Source: Chryseobacterium cucumeris (GTDB taxonomy: Bacteria; Bacteroidota; Bacteroidia; Flavobacteriales; Weeksellaceae). Taken from it: a stretch of DNA of 64,000 nt. Under the pieces are notes generated by a model, which worked only from the letters and a program-made list of their open reading frames with translations, had not been told where the DNA came from and searched no databases. The stretch is from the NCBI RefSeq assembly GCF_016775705.1, contig NZ_CP068760.1, positions 4,340,001-4,404,000 of the forward strand. Reading direction: 5' to 3'. A program made the translations under genes and the position numbers. Below are positions 7,993 through 16,748 of this stretch, piece by piece; the stretch's first letter is position 1; every line of letters begins with the position of its first letter.

Positions 7993-8301
7993 ATGTTTAA
8001 ATTAGATAAAATGATGACACAGAAACAAAAAACAATCGCCATTTATGCCCTTCCATTGGCTATACTCTGTATTCCCTTGGTTGGCAATCTATTTTCTAAG
8101 GAAGTGAACTGGTCAGGAGCAGATTTTCTTATTGCAGGAGCTTTGCTTTTTACAACCGCTTTTCTGATCAATATGGTTAGAAATAAAATCAAAAAGCAAA
8201 ATCAGAGAATGATGATCTGCATTTTCATTTTGCTGACTCTGGTACTGATCTGGGGCGAATTAGCAGTAGGAATCTTCGGAAGTCCGTTTGCTGGAAGCTG
8301 A
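7993..8301 (+). CDS. Hypothetical small membrane protein
   Basis: Taken from the ATG at 7993 the product has 102 residues; a TTG at 7972 in the same frame lies inside the operator and is unlikely, while ATGs at 8011 and 8014 are possible. It has about three membrane segments separated by a basic loop (VRNKIKKQNQRMMI). No family is recognised. First of a run of closely spaced genes extending to 11575, probably one operon led by the operator at 7969. Confidence 0.65.
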   Translation: MFKLDKMMTQKQKTIAIYALPLAILCIPLVGNLFSKEVNWSGADFLIAGALLFTTAFLINMVRNKIKKQNQRMMICIFILLTLVLIWGELAVGIFGSPFAGS

Positions 8302-8333
8302 TCAACCTTTTTTATTTATTAAACCTTGAAATA

Positions 8334-8636
8334 ATGAAAGATCAAAAAATTATATACTTCGGAAGATTCATATTCGGATTATTCTTTTTAGCCGGAAATA
8401 CCTGTCTTTTCGGGTACATTCTAACAAAAGAATATTGGTTTGCAGACTCAGGATTTCTACTGATTACTTATGGAACTATATTCAATATTATTGTCCTATC
8501 AGTTTTGTTGATATATGCTGCTGCAGACCGGTCTGCAAGTAAAGCCTGTTTACAGTCGGCGGGGTTAATTCTGATCAATATACCCATAGCTATACTTTAT
8601 ACCATAATAGGATGCAATCTTGTTATTTTTAATTAA
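8334..8636 (+). CDS. Hypothetical membrane protein (possible paralogue of the 9138 gene)
   Basis: The 100-residue product has about three membrane segments. Its last third (LILINIPIAILYTII) resembles the same region of the gene at 9138-9455 (LLLNIPITFLYLTL), so the two are probably paralogues with the Coq4-like gene between them. No known function. The next start codon is six bases beyond the stop, which supports an operon. Confidence 0.65.
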   Translation: MKDQKIIYFGRFIFGLFFLAGNTCLFGYILTKEYWFADSGFLLITYGTIFNIIVLSVLLIYAAADRSASKACLQSAGLILINIPIAILYTIIGCNLVIFN

Positions 8637-8642
8637 TTCACT

Positions 8643-9128
8643 ATGAAAAAAATACGTGTTCAGTTTCTGCTTTTTGTGTATGATAAAACTCAAAAACTAT
8701 ACAGAAAATATTTCAAAAAGAAAAAAAGGCAGTGGCAGTTCAATGAAAAACAACTGTTGGAATTTCGGGAAGATTCTTTAGGCCGAAAATTGGGAGAATT
8801 TTATAGAAAACACGGTTTTTCGATGATCCCCAAAATGGAAAATCATGATGTTCACCACCTGATTACCGGCTGTGGAACCAACTTTGAAGATGAAATTGCC
8901 ATGCAGTATCTGCTCCTTGGTAACGGTAAACTCAATGCACATCTACTGGCTGCAATCGTATTAGGAACAATTATCCTGCCGGAGTATGTGAAAATTTATA
9001 TCAAAGCGTATAAAAAGGGACAAAATATGAGAACCTTTCATCACTGGGATTTTGAAGAATTGCTATGGCAGAATTATGAACATGTGAAAGACTTTATTCA
9101 ACAGAAAGAAACAGTAGTTCTTCATTAA
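8643..9128 (+). CDS. Coq4-like protein
   Basis: The 161-residue product carries the Coq4 signature HDxxH-x11-E: His68, Asp69, His72 and Glu84 in HDVHHLITG and NFEDE. In eukaryotes and proteobacteria Coq4 binds metal and acts in ubiquinone biosynthesis. Bacteroidota use menaquinone, so the role here must differ or concern another lipid-like substrate; this is inference from general knowledge. The protein has a basic N terminus and one hydrophobic stretch (LLAAIVLGTIILPEY). It is embedded in an operon of small membrane proteins. Confidence 0.8.
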   Translation: MKKIRVQFLLFVYDKTQKLYRKYFKKKKRQWQFNEKQLLEFREDSLGRKLGEFYRKHGFSMIPKMENHDVHHLITGCGTNFEDEIAMQYLLLGNGKLNAHLLAAIVLGTIILPEYVKIYIKAYKKGQNMRTFHHWDFEELLWQNYEHVKDFIQQKETVVLH

Positions 9129-9137
9129 AAACTAAAG

Positions 9138-9455
9138 ATGATGGGAAAAATAAAATTCAGTGCGCTGGGAAAAAAAACATTTTTAATCTCCTTTTTGCTG
9201 GGTACCTCCTTGCTGCTTTTATTTTGGATCACAAGAGCTGAATTTCTCGTGATACTCGGATTTTACTATGTGGTGATTGCGGCTGTAGTGAATCTGTTAA
9301 TCACTTTATATGAGCTGATGGAATACCTGAGTGATATTTCCGAAAAGAAGAGAAACGGAAATTCTGTTCTTCTATTGCTGCTTAATATTCCTATTACTTT
9401 TCTCTATCTCACTCTATTCTTAATTTTTGATAATCTCAATACCTGGCCACATTAA
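9138..9455 (+). CDS. Hypothetical membrane protein (possible paralogue of the 8334 gene)
   Basis: The 105-residue product (104 if the second ATG is used) has three to four membrane segments and a charged loop (EYLSDISEKKRNG). Its C-terminal LLLNIPITFLYLTL matches the related segment in the gene at 8334-8636. Function unknown; the position in the Coq4-like operon suggests a membrane-associated role. Confidence 0.65.
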   Translation: MMGKIKFSALGKKTFLISFLLGTSLLLLFWITRAEFLVILGFYYVVIAAVVNLLITLYELMEYLSDISEKKRNGNSVLLLLLNIPITFLYLTLFLIFDNLNTWPH

Positions 9456-9493
9456 ATCTTTCAATTCTTTCAATCTTTTAAATAATTAACCTC

Positions 9494-10864
9494 ATGAAAA
9501 CACATCATTATATATTTCTTACAGCCCTTCTCTTTGTCATCGTCTTTTATGATCAGGACGTAGGGCTGAACCTTGGAATTCTTGGAATTGTCTATGCCGT
9601 ATTAACACTTTTTAAAACACCGGAAAAGAATAAAACAAGAACATTGCATGCACTTTTTGGAACAAGTATCCTGTCCAGTATTGCATTTGCCTGGTTCGGA
9701 GATTTTCCATCCTTTATTGCGGTGGTAAGCTCACTGCTTTTGCTGGGATATAAATCGAAGAACAAGAGGTTGAAGATTCTCTTTTTAATTCCGGTTTTTA
9801 TCATAAACTGCTGTACTTCATTCTGCCGTTTTTTCAGCTTTGATGAATGGCTGCCTAAGAAGAATATTCCAGGATTATGGCAAAAGACATTCGCTTTTAT
9901 CTTGATCCCGCTGGTGCTGGTTTCCGTTTTCTTTGGAATATATTCTGCAGGAAGCGACCATTTTGCAGCCCTTTTCACAGATTATGAGCTGGATATTAAT
10001 CTATGGCAGGTATTCTGTCTCTCTGTGCTGGGATTCTTTATTGCCTTTAATTACTGGAATTATGCAGTGGAAAAGTTGATCTATAAAAACAATCATGTTC
10101 TGGATAACGAGTTCCGCAAAGAATCCCGGATTCCCGAAGCTACTTATTCCTTTCTTGATCTTGATGCAGAAAGAATAAGCGGAATTATTTCTTTTGTCTT
10201 GCTGAATGTTTTATTGGTATTCTTTATTATTACCTATAATTATGAACAGTTTTATGAAGCTGTAAAAACACCTGTTCAGCTTTCAGAAGAAACCCATGAG
10301 AGAGTAAACGCCGTTATTATGTCTATTGTCATGGCAATTCTTGTGATTATGTTTTATTTTAAATCAGGATTTAATTTTGATCCAAAAGCAGGTTCACTGA
10401 AAGTATTAGCCAAAATATGGATTTTCCTTAATGCTGTTCTTGTTATTTCCGCAGCCCTTAAAAATTATGAGTATATTGTTTATTATGCATTTACCTATAA
10501 AAGACTAGGTGTATTTGCTTTCCTGCTTTTATCACTGATCGGCCTTGTTCTGACTTATGTTAAAATTCAAAAGCAAAAAAGAAATATTTTCCTTGTTAAT
10601 ACAATGATCTGGTATTTTTATGGAACTGTCCTTGTGTGCAGTTACTTCAACTGGGGTGGTTTTATTACTTCCCAGAATATGAAACGAAAGGATTTTGCGG
10701 TCAACTATCATGTAACGTCTATCAACTTCAGTGAAAAAGCACTCCTGAAATATGCAGATGAAAAAAATGATCAGAAACTTAAAAAGATCTTGCAGGATAA
10801 GGTGAAAAACAAAACATCCAAAAACTTTCTTTCAAAGATTTTATATTATCAGACTATAAAATAA
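9494..10864 (+). CDS. DUF4173-like polytopic membrane protein
   Basis: The 456-residue product has ten or more hydrophobic segments and only a short hydrophilic C-terminal tail (LKKILQDKVKNKTSKNF). The pattern, with FGIYSAGSDHFAALF after the first third and the late YFNWGGFITSQNM, is that of DUF4173/DUF4153-type proteins of unknown function. It is followed after six bases by a DUF1361 gene and preceded by the Coq4-like gene cluster on the same strand. Confidence 0.7.
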   Translation: MKTHHYIFLTALLFVIVFYDQDVGLNLGILGIVYAVLTLFKTPEKNKTRTLHALFGTSILSSIAFAWFGDFPSFIAVVSSLLLLGYKSKNKRLKILFLIPVFIINCCTSFCRFFSFDEWLPKKNIPGLWQKTFAFILIPLVLVSVFFGIYSAGSDHFAALFTDYELDINLWQVFCLSVLGFFIAFNYWNYAVEKLIYKNNHVLDNEFRKESRIPEATYSFLDLDAERISGIISFVLLNVLLVFFIITYNYEQFYEAVKTPVQLSEETHERVNAVIMSIVMAILVIMFYFKSGFNFDPKAGSLKVLAKIWIFLNAVLVISAALKNYEYIVYYAFTYKRLGVFAFLLLSLIGLVLTYVKIQKQKRNIFLVNTMIWYFYGTVLVCSYFNWGGFITSQNMKRKDFAVNYHVTSINFSEKALLKYADEKNDQKLKKILQDKVKNKTSKNFLSKILYYQTIK

Positions 10865-10870
10865 AAGATC

Positions 10871-11575
10871 ATGAAAAACTTTGTAGAACCCTCAAGATTT
10901 AAAATTAATGTATTGTTGATAATGATGACCATATTCTGTTTCAGTCTTTCTGCTTTCAGATACTATATCAGTGATACAAAAGTGTTTTTGTTTCTCAACT
11001 GGAACCTCTTTCTGGCGTGGATTCCTTTATTATTAAGTTCTTTTGTTCTTGCTTTTAATATCAGAAGTAAAATCTCGCTGGTCTTTATTATTATAATCTG
11101 GATTTTGTTCTTTCCCAATTCTCCCTACATCCTGACAGATCTTTTTCATCTCAAAGCAAGAAATTCAATCCCGATCTGGTATGATCTCATTGTGATTCTT
11201 TCTTTTGCATGGACCGGACTGATCTGCGGATTTATTAGCCTTAATGATATTGAAAAAAAACTTTCTTATTACGGGAAAAAAAATAGTATCAATGGAATTA
11301 TTGTATTTTTTCTTTTCATGAGCAGCTTTGGAGTTTATCTTGGCCGTTTTCTGAGATGGAACAGCTGGGATGTACTTAATAATCCTTTCGGCCTGTTCTC
11401 TGATATTGTAGTGAGATTTATTTATCCGATGGAATATACCAAAACATGGGGTGTTACTCTTTTGATGGGAATTATGCTCAACTTTATGTACTTTACATTT
11501 AAATGGTCGGGCATCAGTGAAGAAAAAGAATTGCGGCCGGGAAGCAAATCATTAAACGGATTGGAACAGTTTTAG
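10871..11575 (+). CDS. DUF1361 domain-containing membrane protein
   Basis: The 234-residue product has about seven membrane segments. The conserved stretches LFLNWNLFLAWIPL, FFPNSPYILTDLFHL and GRFLRWNSWD are typical of DUF1361 proteins, which have no established function. It starts six bases after the DUF4173-like gene, so both are probably translated from one message. This is the last gene of the run that begins near 7993. Confidence 0.8.
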   Translation: MKNFVEPSRFKINVLLIMMTIFCFSLSAFRYYISDTKVFLFLNWNLFLAWIPLLLSSFVLAFNIRSKISLVFIIIIWILFFPNSPYILTDLFHLKARNSIPIWYDLIVILSFAWTGLICGFISLNDIEKKLSYYGKKNSINGIIVFFLFMSSFGVYLGRFLRWNSWDVLNNPFGLFSDIVVRFIYPMEYTKTWGVTLLMGIMLNFMYFTFKWSGISEEKELRPGSKSLNGLEQF

Positions 11576-11628
11576 CATTTAAATGAGCTCAGCATAATTA
11601 ATGTTGATCCATTCTTAAAATAATTATT

Positions 11629-12168
11629 ATGAAAAAAAGCTTATTGTTAATTCCTTTGATTATTGTTGCCTGTAAAAAAGATCCAGCTGTGACAAACGTT
11701 CCGGAGAAGGATTCTACAGTGGTAAAAGAAATGCCGGATTCTGTGGTAAAAACAGATTCTGCAGCATTAAGAAAGAAAGACTCCATTATTAACAATGCTC
11801 CGGCCACTAAGGAAGTTCTGCGAAAAGGGGTAATGAGAAATGAAAAAGACGGACAGATCATAAGAACGGCGGATGCTAATCAGCTGCCTTTTACCATTGG
11901 GGAAGAATTTACAAAAGATGATCAGGATTTTATTTTAAAACTGACCCACTACGACCGCCCGACCATCAAAGCAAAAATTTCTACCAAAGAAAAGGACTTC
12001 AATATCCGGTTCAATCAGATCAGACTTCCAAACGGAAATTATGACGGGCCTTTCGGAAGAGAAATCACCTATGATACTCCCGGAAAAGGTGAAGTATGGC
12101 TGATTATCGGAAAAAGTAATATGGCTTCCGGAAATACAAAAGGAAGTTTTACGGTAGCGGTGGAATAA
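11629..12168 (+). CDS. Hypothetical lipoprotein
   Basis: The 179-residue product has a very short signal ending in the lipobox IVAC (Cys15). Residues 20-60 are low-complexity and rich in Asp, Ser, Val and Lys (for example KDSTVVKEMPDSVVKTDSA), a likely flexible linker. The C-terminal 100 residues look like a compact beta domain (LPNGNYDGPFGREITYD). I do not recognise the family. Followed 60 bases later by a second lipoprotein gene on the same strand. Confidence 0.65.
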   Translation: MKKSLLLIPLIIVACKKDPAVTNVPEKDSTVVKEMPDSVVKTDSAALRKKDSIINNAPATKEVLRKGVMRNEKDGQIIRTADANQLPFTIGEEFTKDDQDFILKLTHYDRPTIKAKISTKEKDFNIRFNQIRLPNGNYDGPFGREITYDTPGKGEVWLIIGKSNMASGNTKGSFTVAVE

Positions 12169-12228
12169 AATTCAATCAATTTGGTACAATTTCTGCAAAC
12201 TAACCTTTAAGTTTAAAATTTAAAAATT

Positions 12229-12741
12229 ATGAAAAATATAGTTCTAACAGCAATGGCCGCTTCAGCTGTACTCGTAAGTTGCGGAACCGTACAGTCGCTG
12301 GTTCAGAATACATTTCCATACACAACGAATGTTTTGGTGTCTACGGGAGTTCCTGCAGATAAAGAAGTTTCTTCCACTGCAACAGCTACCAATGTACAGA
12401 CCTGGTTCGGAGGAAATAACAATGCAAAGATTAAAGACGTAAGAATTTCTGATGCGAAAATCTCTGTAGCTTCTCCTTCAGGAGGAAATCTGAGTGCTTT
12501 CAAAACTGTGAAAATATACGTTTCATCCAACGGAACAGGAGAAAGACTCATCGCTTCGCGCTCCAATATTTCCACCAATTCTTCCAGCTTAAATCTTGAT
12601 CTTAATGATACCGGATTTCTGGATGAAATTGTAAAAAGTTCTGGTTTAACAGTAAGAACAGTGTACGAGCTGAAAAATCAGACCTCTTCAGATATGAACA
12701 TCAAAGTAGCGCTGAATTTCAGCAGTGTTCCTGCCCAATAA
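12229..12741 (+). CDS. Hypothetical lipoprotein
   Basis: The 170-residue product has a signal peptide with lipobox LVSC (Cys18) followed by a Thr/Ser/Val-rich beta-type sequence (YTTNVLVSTGVPADKEV). Cys18 is the only cysteine. The family is unknown to me, and the domain may be an immunoglobulin-like sandwich (inference only). It ends close to a stem-loop shared with the convergent subtilase gene. Confidence 0.65.
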   Translation: MKNIVLTAMAASAVLVSCGTVQSLVQNTFPYTTNVLVSTGVPADKEVSSTATATNVQTWFGGNNNAKIKDVRISDAKISVASPSGGNLSAFKTVKIYVSSNGTGERLIASRSNISTNSSSLNLDLNDTGFLDEIVKSSGLTVRTVYELKNQTSSDMNIKVALNFSSVPAQ

Positions 12742-12762
12742 GTGCATAAAAAATACTATCTA

Positions 12763-12796
12763 AAAACCCTCTTGCAGTATTCTGTAAGAGGGTTTA
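12763..12796 (-). terminator. Terminator between convergent genes
   Basis: Long stem AAACCCTCTTGCAG paired with CTGTAAGAGGGTTT around a four-base loop. The T run lies on the minus-strand side, so it chiefly serves the subtilase gene. Confidence 0.65.
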
Positions 12797-12827
12797 ATGT
12801 GAAGTAAAATGTATATAAAATCTTATT

Positions 12828-14486
12828 TTAGAGTTTTGTTAATTTCTCAACAACCCTTCTCTGTCCTTCATTAATATTAATAATGTACTGACCTGTAGGT
12901 AATTGTGAAATATCAATTTTTTCATTTGGTACAACTGAATTTTTGATAACCGTACGACCCTGAAGATTAATAATCTCTACATCCAGTTTTTTATTTTCCT
13001 TGCTTTGAATAGCGATAGAGCTGCTGGACGGGTTAGGGTAGATTTTAACTTCCAATGCCGGTAAAGCTGTAACAGGGGTTGCCAATTTACTTTCCAGCTG
13101 AAGAATCGCATTCTTCACATTGGGAAGAGGCCCGATCTTTTGGCCGGTCACAGTTCCTCCCTGAGGAATCCCCGTTGAAATTAAAAGGTTTTTCATCGCT
13201 GAAGGGGTTAAGTACTGACCTGTAGTCTGACGATAGTAAGACTGGATCAAAATTGCCGCAGAAGATACCACCGGCGTAGCAGAACTGGTACCGCTGAAAT
13301 AATTATAGGTTCTGTTATTATCATTGTCATATTTCGCATAAGATCCATAACCTGCTGCCATCACACTGCTTCCCCAGCCCTGTACATCCACTCTGTTTCC
13401 ATAAGTACTGAAACTTAATTTTGAATGGGTTGTATTGGGAGATCCTGCTCCTACAATGATAGCTCCGCTGTTTCCTCTTGCAAGATAGGTAGCATAAAAA
13501 GGGTCATCCAGGTTCTGATTCCCGTTACCTGCCGCTGCGATAATAATGATTCCTGAATCAGTAGCAGCTTTGGTAAGATCCCAGATTACTTTATCATATT
13601 CGGCAGGACAATATTGTCCGTCTTTTCCGCCAGTCTGCATTTCATATAAAATAATATCGCCCGCCTGAGAAGCATTGATGGATCTGCTCACGGCAGAAGC
13701 TCTGTTATAACCTACTGTTGTCCATTCCATATATCCTTTTATTTCAGAAGCATTGTAGGCTGCTCCAGTAAGACCAATATTATCTTTTACAGAACCTAAA
13801 ATACTTACTACTGCCGTTCCGTGATCACGGTAATTATTATTGGCCAGCCCGGCATTCGGAGAATATCCCGGTTCCAGTTGTATGGAGTTTTGATTAGATA
13901 GCATCTCGTGAGTTTTATAGAAACCATATTCTACATCCCGCACACGGATATTCTGTCCTGTGATTCCTCGGGACCATGCATATTTGGCGTTGATTCCCGG
14001 ATTGTCATTCAGGTAGGTCTGCAGGCTTTCCAGATCAGGGGTTGCCACAAAAGCATTTACCAAAGGTGGTTCGATAGGTTCGGCACTCATTACGGAAACA
14101 TATTCTATTTCAGGAAATCTCTCCAGAGCATGGATGATTTTTTCTGAGGCTTCTTTATTTTGCAGAGGAATATCAGCCTTATAAATTCTTTTCAGTTTTT
14201 CCACAGATTCTGTGGAATTTCCGATGGCCCTGCTGTTTCTGGTCATTTCATCAAGTTTGCTGTCCGTGAAGTCCAGATCATACTTGAATGCGATGTGATT
14301 TTCTCTTGAAAATCTTTCCAGATCAGCGTTTCTGCTGAAGGCTGTTTTTTCTGAATTGATGCCTTTTGAAAAGCAAACATAAATAATTGAACTTTGTTCA
14401 GTAGCCATTTTGGGCTCACTGTCCTGCCCGAATGACAGAGTAGAACAGAACGCAAACAATGCGAAAAGGTTGATTTTTGTTTTCAT
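12828..14486 (-). CDS. S8 family subtilisin-like serine peptidase with T9SS sorting domain
   Basis: The 552-residue product has a signal peptide (ending SFGQ at 21), a propeptide-like region to about 165, a subtilase domain, and a C-terminal type A sorting signal beginning YPNPSSSS near residue 485. The catalytic triad is visible: Asp184 (RVRDVEYGF), His222 (DHGTAVVS) and Ser401 (SGTSSATP); the oxyanion Asn321 is in AAAGNGN. The enzyme should be secreted through the T9SS and act outside or on the cell surface. All active-site residues are intact. The gene stands alone, convergent with the lipoprotein genes. Confidence 0.92.
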   Translation of the reverse strand: MKTKINLFALFAFCSTLSFGQDSEPKMATEQSSIIYVCFSKGINSEKTAFSRNADLERFSRENHIAFKYDLDFTDSKLDEMTRNSRAIGNSTESVEKLKRIYKADIPLQNKEASEKIIHALERFPEIEYVSVMSAEPIEPPLVNAFVATPDLESLQTYLNDNPGINAKYAWSRGITGQNIRVRDVEYGFYKTHEMLSNQNSIQLEPGYSPNAGLANNNYRDHGTAVVSILGSVKDNIGLTGAAYNASEIKGYMEWTTVGYNRASAVSRSINASQAGDIILYEMQTGGKDGQYCPAEYDKVIWDLTKAATDSGIIIIAAAGNGNQNLDDPFYATYLARGNSGAIIVGAGSPNTTHSKLSFSTYGNRVDVQGWGSSVMAAGYGSYAKYDNDNNRTYNYFSGTSSATPVVSSAAILIQSYYRQTTGQYLTPSAMKNLLISTGIPQGGTVTGQKIGPLPNVKNAILQLESKLATPVTALPALEVKIYPNPSSSSIAIQSKENKKLDVEIINLQGRTVIKNSVVPNEKIDISQLPTGQYIININEGQRRVVEKLTKL

Positions 14487-14627
14487 ATAATTTTGTTAAA
14501 TGGTTGTAAATCAGTTTTGATTTATACCAAAAATAATAATAAAATAAAAACAAATCACGTTTTTGTGAATTTATTTTTTGCATTTTGAGCCCTGCCTTTT
14601 GTATAAAGGATTTCTTTGCTTACAAAA

Positions 14628-14644
14628 AATAAACCTGCCAGGTT
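14628..14644. repeat. Short palindrome
   Basis: TAAACCTGCCAGGTTTA is a perfect inverted repeat with a three-base centre, lying between the subtilase and dtd genes. It may be a small dispersed repeat or a terminator stem; no T run follows. Confidence 0.4.
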
Positions 14645-14671
14645 TAAAAAGGACTATTGAGTACCCGTGTA

Positions 14672-14708
14672 TCAAAAAAAAATCCGTCTCAATGTATTGA
14701 AACGGATT
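14672..14708 (-). terminator. Terminator after dtd
   Basis: Stem AATCCGT/ACGGATT with further pairing inside, followed on the minus strand by a run of about nine Ts. Confidence 0.75.
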
Positions 14709-14738
14709 GTGTTATATAGAACTTTTGTCTTTTTCTGT

Positions 14739-15188
14739 TTAACTTTTAGTAATAGAATCCATTACAATGGTTACCGGCCCGTCATTGATCAGGGATACTT
14801 TCATATCGGCCCCAAAGATTCCGCTTTCGGTTTTTAATCCCGATTTAGCTATTTCTTCCTTAAAATAATCAAAAAGCGGTACAGCTTTATCCGGTTTTGC
14901 AGCCTTTATGAAAGAAGGTCTGTTGCCTTTTTTATAATCTGCAATTAATGTAAACTGGCTGATGCAAAGAATTTCTCCTGAAATATCCTTCACAGACAGA
15001 TTAAGCTTGTCATCTTCATCACCAAAGATTCTAAGGTTTAAAACCTTCTGTACAAGCCAGTCTGCATCAGCTTTTTCATCATTTTCATCGATACCTGTCA
15101 GCAGCATCAGTCCTTTCCCGATTTCACCCACAATTTTTCCGTCTACTTGTACGCTGGCTTCGGAGACTCTTTGTATAACGATCTTCAT
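14739..15188 (-). CDS. dtd: D-aminoacyl-tRNA deacylase
   Basis: The 149-residue product matches Dtd over its full length, from MKIVIQRVSEASV to the C terminus. The two active-site motifs are present: SQFTLIA (residues 77-83) and NDGPVTI near residue 136, the second being the Gly-cisPro motif that excludes L-amino acids. The enzyme removes D-amino acids, and glycine mischarged on tRNA-Ala, in the cytosol. It follows a lipoprotein gene by nine bases on the same strand, so the two are probably one unit, ended by a strong terminator. Confidence 0.95.
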   Translation of the reverse strand: MKIVIQRVSEASVQVDGKIVGEIGKGLMLLTGIDENDEKADADWLVQKVLNLRIFGDEDDKLNLSVKDISGEILCISQFTLIADYKKGNRPSFIKAAKPDKAVPLFDYFKEEIAKSGLKTESGIFGADMKVSLINDGPVTIVMDSITKS

Positions 15189-15197
15189 CTTATAGTT

Positions 15198-15653
15198 TTA
15201 ATAATAAACATTTAAGGTTTTACTTGCTGCATCGTAACTGTAAGGATAAGTTTTAGGCGGCAGAGATGTTTTTGCACCTGATTCCGGCTGCCCGGTACTT
15301 AAAATCCATCTTGTATTATCCTCAGGACATATAATGGCAATATTATCCTTTACCTCAAGAGTTGTATTGTTACCAGGACATATATGCGGAGCATTTCTGT
15401 CATACACTTTAAATCCGTTGGCTGTCCGGACAATAATCAATCCTCTGGTTCCCGATTGTTGTTCGTTCACATAAATCCAGCCGTTGATATTGTTCAAAAC
15501 GTAGTAAGCAGGCAGGTTTAAATTAAGCGATACATTGATGGGAACATTGGGAAAGCAGGTTACGGTATCTTCTCTGCTTCCACATGAGTTTATGGTTAAA
15601 TTACTGAAAATCAATAAAATGAAAATAGATAAGATTGAAAAAGTTTTTTTCAT
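15198..15653 (-). CDS. Lipoprotein with degenerate Rieske-like domain
   Basis: The 151-residue product has a signal peptide and lipobox (INSC, Cys24). The second half follows the layout of Rieske ferredoxin domains (YDRNAPHICPG, then IAIICPEDNTRW and STGQPESG), with cysteines at 92 and 109 in the two ligand boxes. The histidine partners expected at C-x-H and C-x-x-H are missing, so a normal 2Fe-2S centre is unlikely. Similar lipoproteins are common in Flavobacteriia; their role is unknown. It is nine bases upstream of dtd and diverges from greA. Confidence 0.65.
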   Translation of the reverse strand: MKKTFSILSIFILLIFSNLTINSCGSREDTVTCFPNVPINVSLNLNLPAYYVLNNINGWIYVNEQQSGTRGLIIVRTANGFKVYDRNAPHICPGNNTTLEVKDNIAIICPEDNTRWILSTGQPESGAKTSLPPKTYPYSYDAASKTLNVYY

Positions 15654-15670
15654 TTCAATTTAAATTTTTA

Positions 15671-15737
15671 TATATTTGTAAAAATTAAACGATTACAACA
15701 CGAAAACATTGTCCGGCAAATGTCGGATTATTTTTTT
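15671..15737 (+). promoter_or_regulatory. greA promoter and leader hairpin
   Basis: A -7 box TATATTTG (15671-15678) is followed by a leader of about 80 bases containing the stem TCCGGC/GTCGGA (15712-15727, one G-U pair) and then a T-rich tract to 15737, ending 25 bases before the start codon. This is the layout of an intrinsic terminator inside the leader, so greA may be controlled by attenuation. Confidence 0.5.
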
Positions 15738-15762
15738 ATACTAAAACTAAATTTTGAAAATT

Positions 15763-16233
15763 ATGGCAAGCTATGTAACTAAGGAGGGCCTAGAGAAAAT
15801 GAAAGCTGAGCTGGAACAGTTGGAAACTGTAGAGAGACCAAAAATTACTCAGCAGATCGCAGAAGCAAGAGATAAAGGAGATTTATCGGAAAATGCAGAA
15901 TATGATGCGGCTAAAGAGGCTCAGGGGATGCTTGAAATGAGAATTTCCAAGCTGAAAGATGTTATTTCTACTTCTAAAATTATAGACGAAAGCCAATTAG
16001 ATACTTCAAAAGTTTCAATCTTAACAACAGTGAAACTTAAAAATAATGCTACCAAGCAGGAGCAGGTATTTACATTGGTACCGGATAATGAAAGCGACCT
16101 GAAGACAGGGAAGATTTCTGTGAACACCCCTATCGCAAAAGGTCTGTTGGGAAAAGCTATTGGTGAAACTGCTGAAATTACTTTACCTAACGGAAACAAA
16201 CTGTCTTTCGAAGTATTAGACATTTCTTTATAG
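15763..16233 (+). CDS. greA: Transcription elongation factor GreA
   Basis: The start is the ATG at 15763 (MASYVTKEGLEKM); an in-frame TTG nine bases earlier is not needed. The 156-residue product has the N-terminal coiled coil with the acidic tip motif ARDKGDLSENAEYDAAKEAQ and the C-terminal FKBP-like domain (GKAIGETAEITLPNG). GreA enters the secondary channel of RNA polymerase and triggers cleavage of backtracked transcripts. The length is normal. A HIT family gene follows after 57 bases. The leader hairpin suggests feedback through transcription termination. Confidence 0.95.
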   Translation: MASYVTKEGLEKMKAELEQLETVERPKITQQIAEARDKGDLSENAEYDAAKEAQGMLEMRISKLKDVISTSKIIDESQLDTSKVSILTTVKLKNNATKQEQVFTLVPDNESDLKTGKISVNTPIAKGLLGKAIGETAEITLPNGNKLSFEVLDISL

Positions 16234-16290
16234 TCTGATATCCCTTTCTATTTCTAAACTTCTAATTATCTAACCCAAACTTCTGATAAA

Positions 16291-16680
16291 ATGAGCACTA
16301 TATTCACGAAAATCATTAATGGCGAAATTCCCTCTTATAAGATTGCCGAAAATGAAAACTTTATTGCATTCTTAGACGCAATGCCTTTGGTGAAGGGACA
16401 TACTTTAGTTGTACCTAAAAAAGAAGTGGATCTGATTTTTGATCTTGAAAGTGAAGAATACAAAAACCTTTGGGGATTTGCCCAAGAGGTAGCCAAGAAG
16501 ATCAAAACTGCAGTTCCATGTGTGAGAGTAGGAGTAGCGGTGGTGGGACTTGAAGTTCCTCATGCACACATCCATCTGATTCCTTTAAATAAGATGGAAG
16601 ACATGAATTTCAGAAATGAAAGATTAAAATTAACGAACGAAGAATATACAGAGATTCAACACTCAATTATTAATTCTTAA
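16291..16680 (+). CDS. HIT family protein (nucleotide-binding hydrolase)
   Basis: The 129-residue product has the histidine triad HAHIHL (His91, His93, His95) at the expected place and the family's FLDAMPLVKGHTLVVPK segment. HIT hydrolases of this branch cleave nucleoside phosphoramidates or dinucleoside polyphosphates in the cytosol. It follows greA on the same strand, an arrangement common in this group, and a strong terminator closes the unit. Confidence 0.92.
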   Translation: MSTIFTKIINGEIPSYKIAENENFIAFLDAMPLVKGHTLVVPKKEVDLIFDLESEEYKNLWGFAQEVAKKIKTAVPCVRVGVAVVGLEVPHAHIHLIPLNKMEDMNFRNERLKLTNEEYTEIQHSIINS

Positions 16681-16686
16681 CAACCA

Positions 16687-16725
16687 GAAAATCGTAAAAA
16701 AGTAATTTTTTACGATTTTCTTTAA
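16687..16725 (+). terminator. Terminator after the greA-HIT unit
   Basis: Perfect 15-bp stem GAAAATCGTAAAAAA/TTTTTTACGATTTTC with loop GTAA (16687-16720), then TTT. Confidence 0.85.
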
Positions 16726-16748
16726 CATATACATATATATTATATCAT

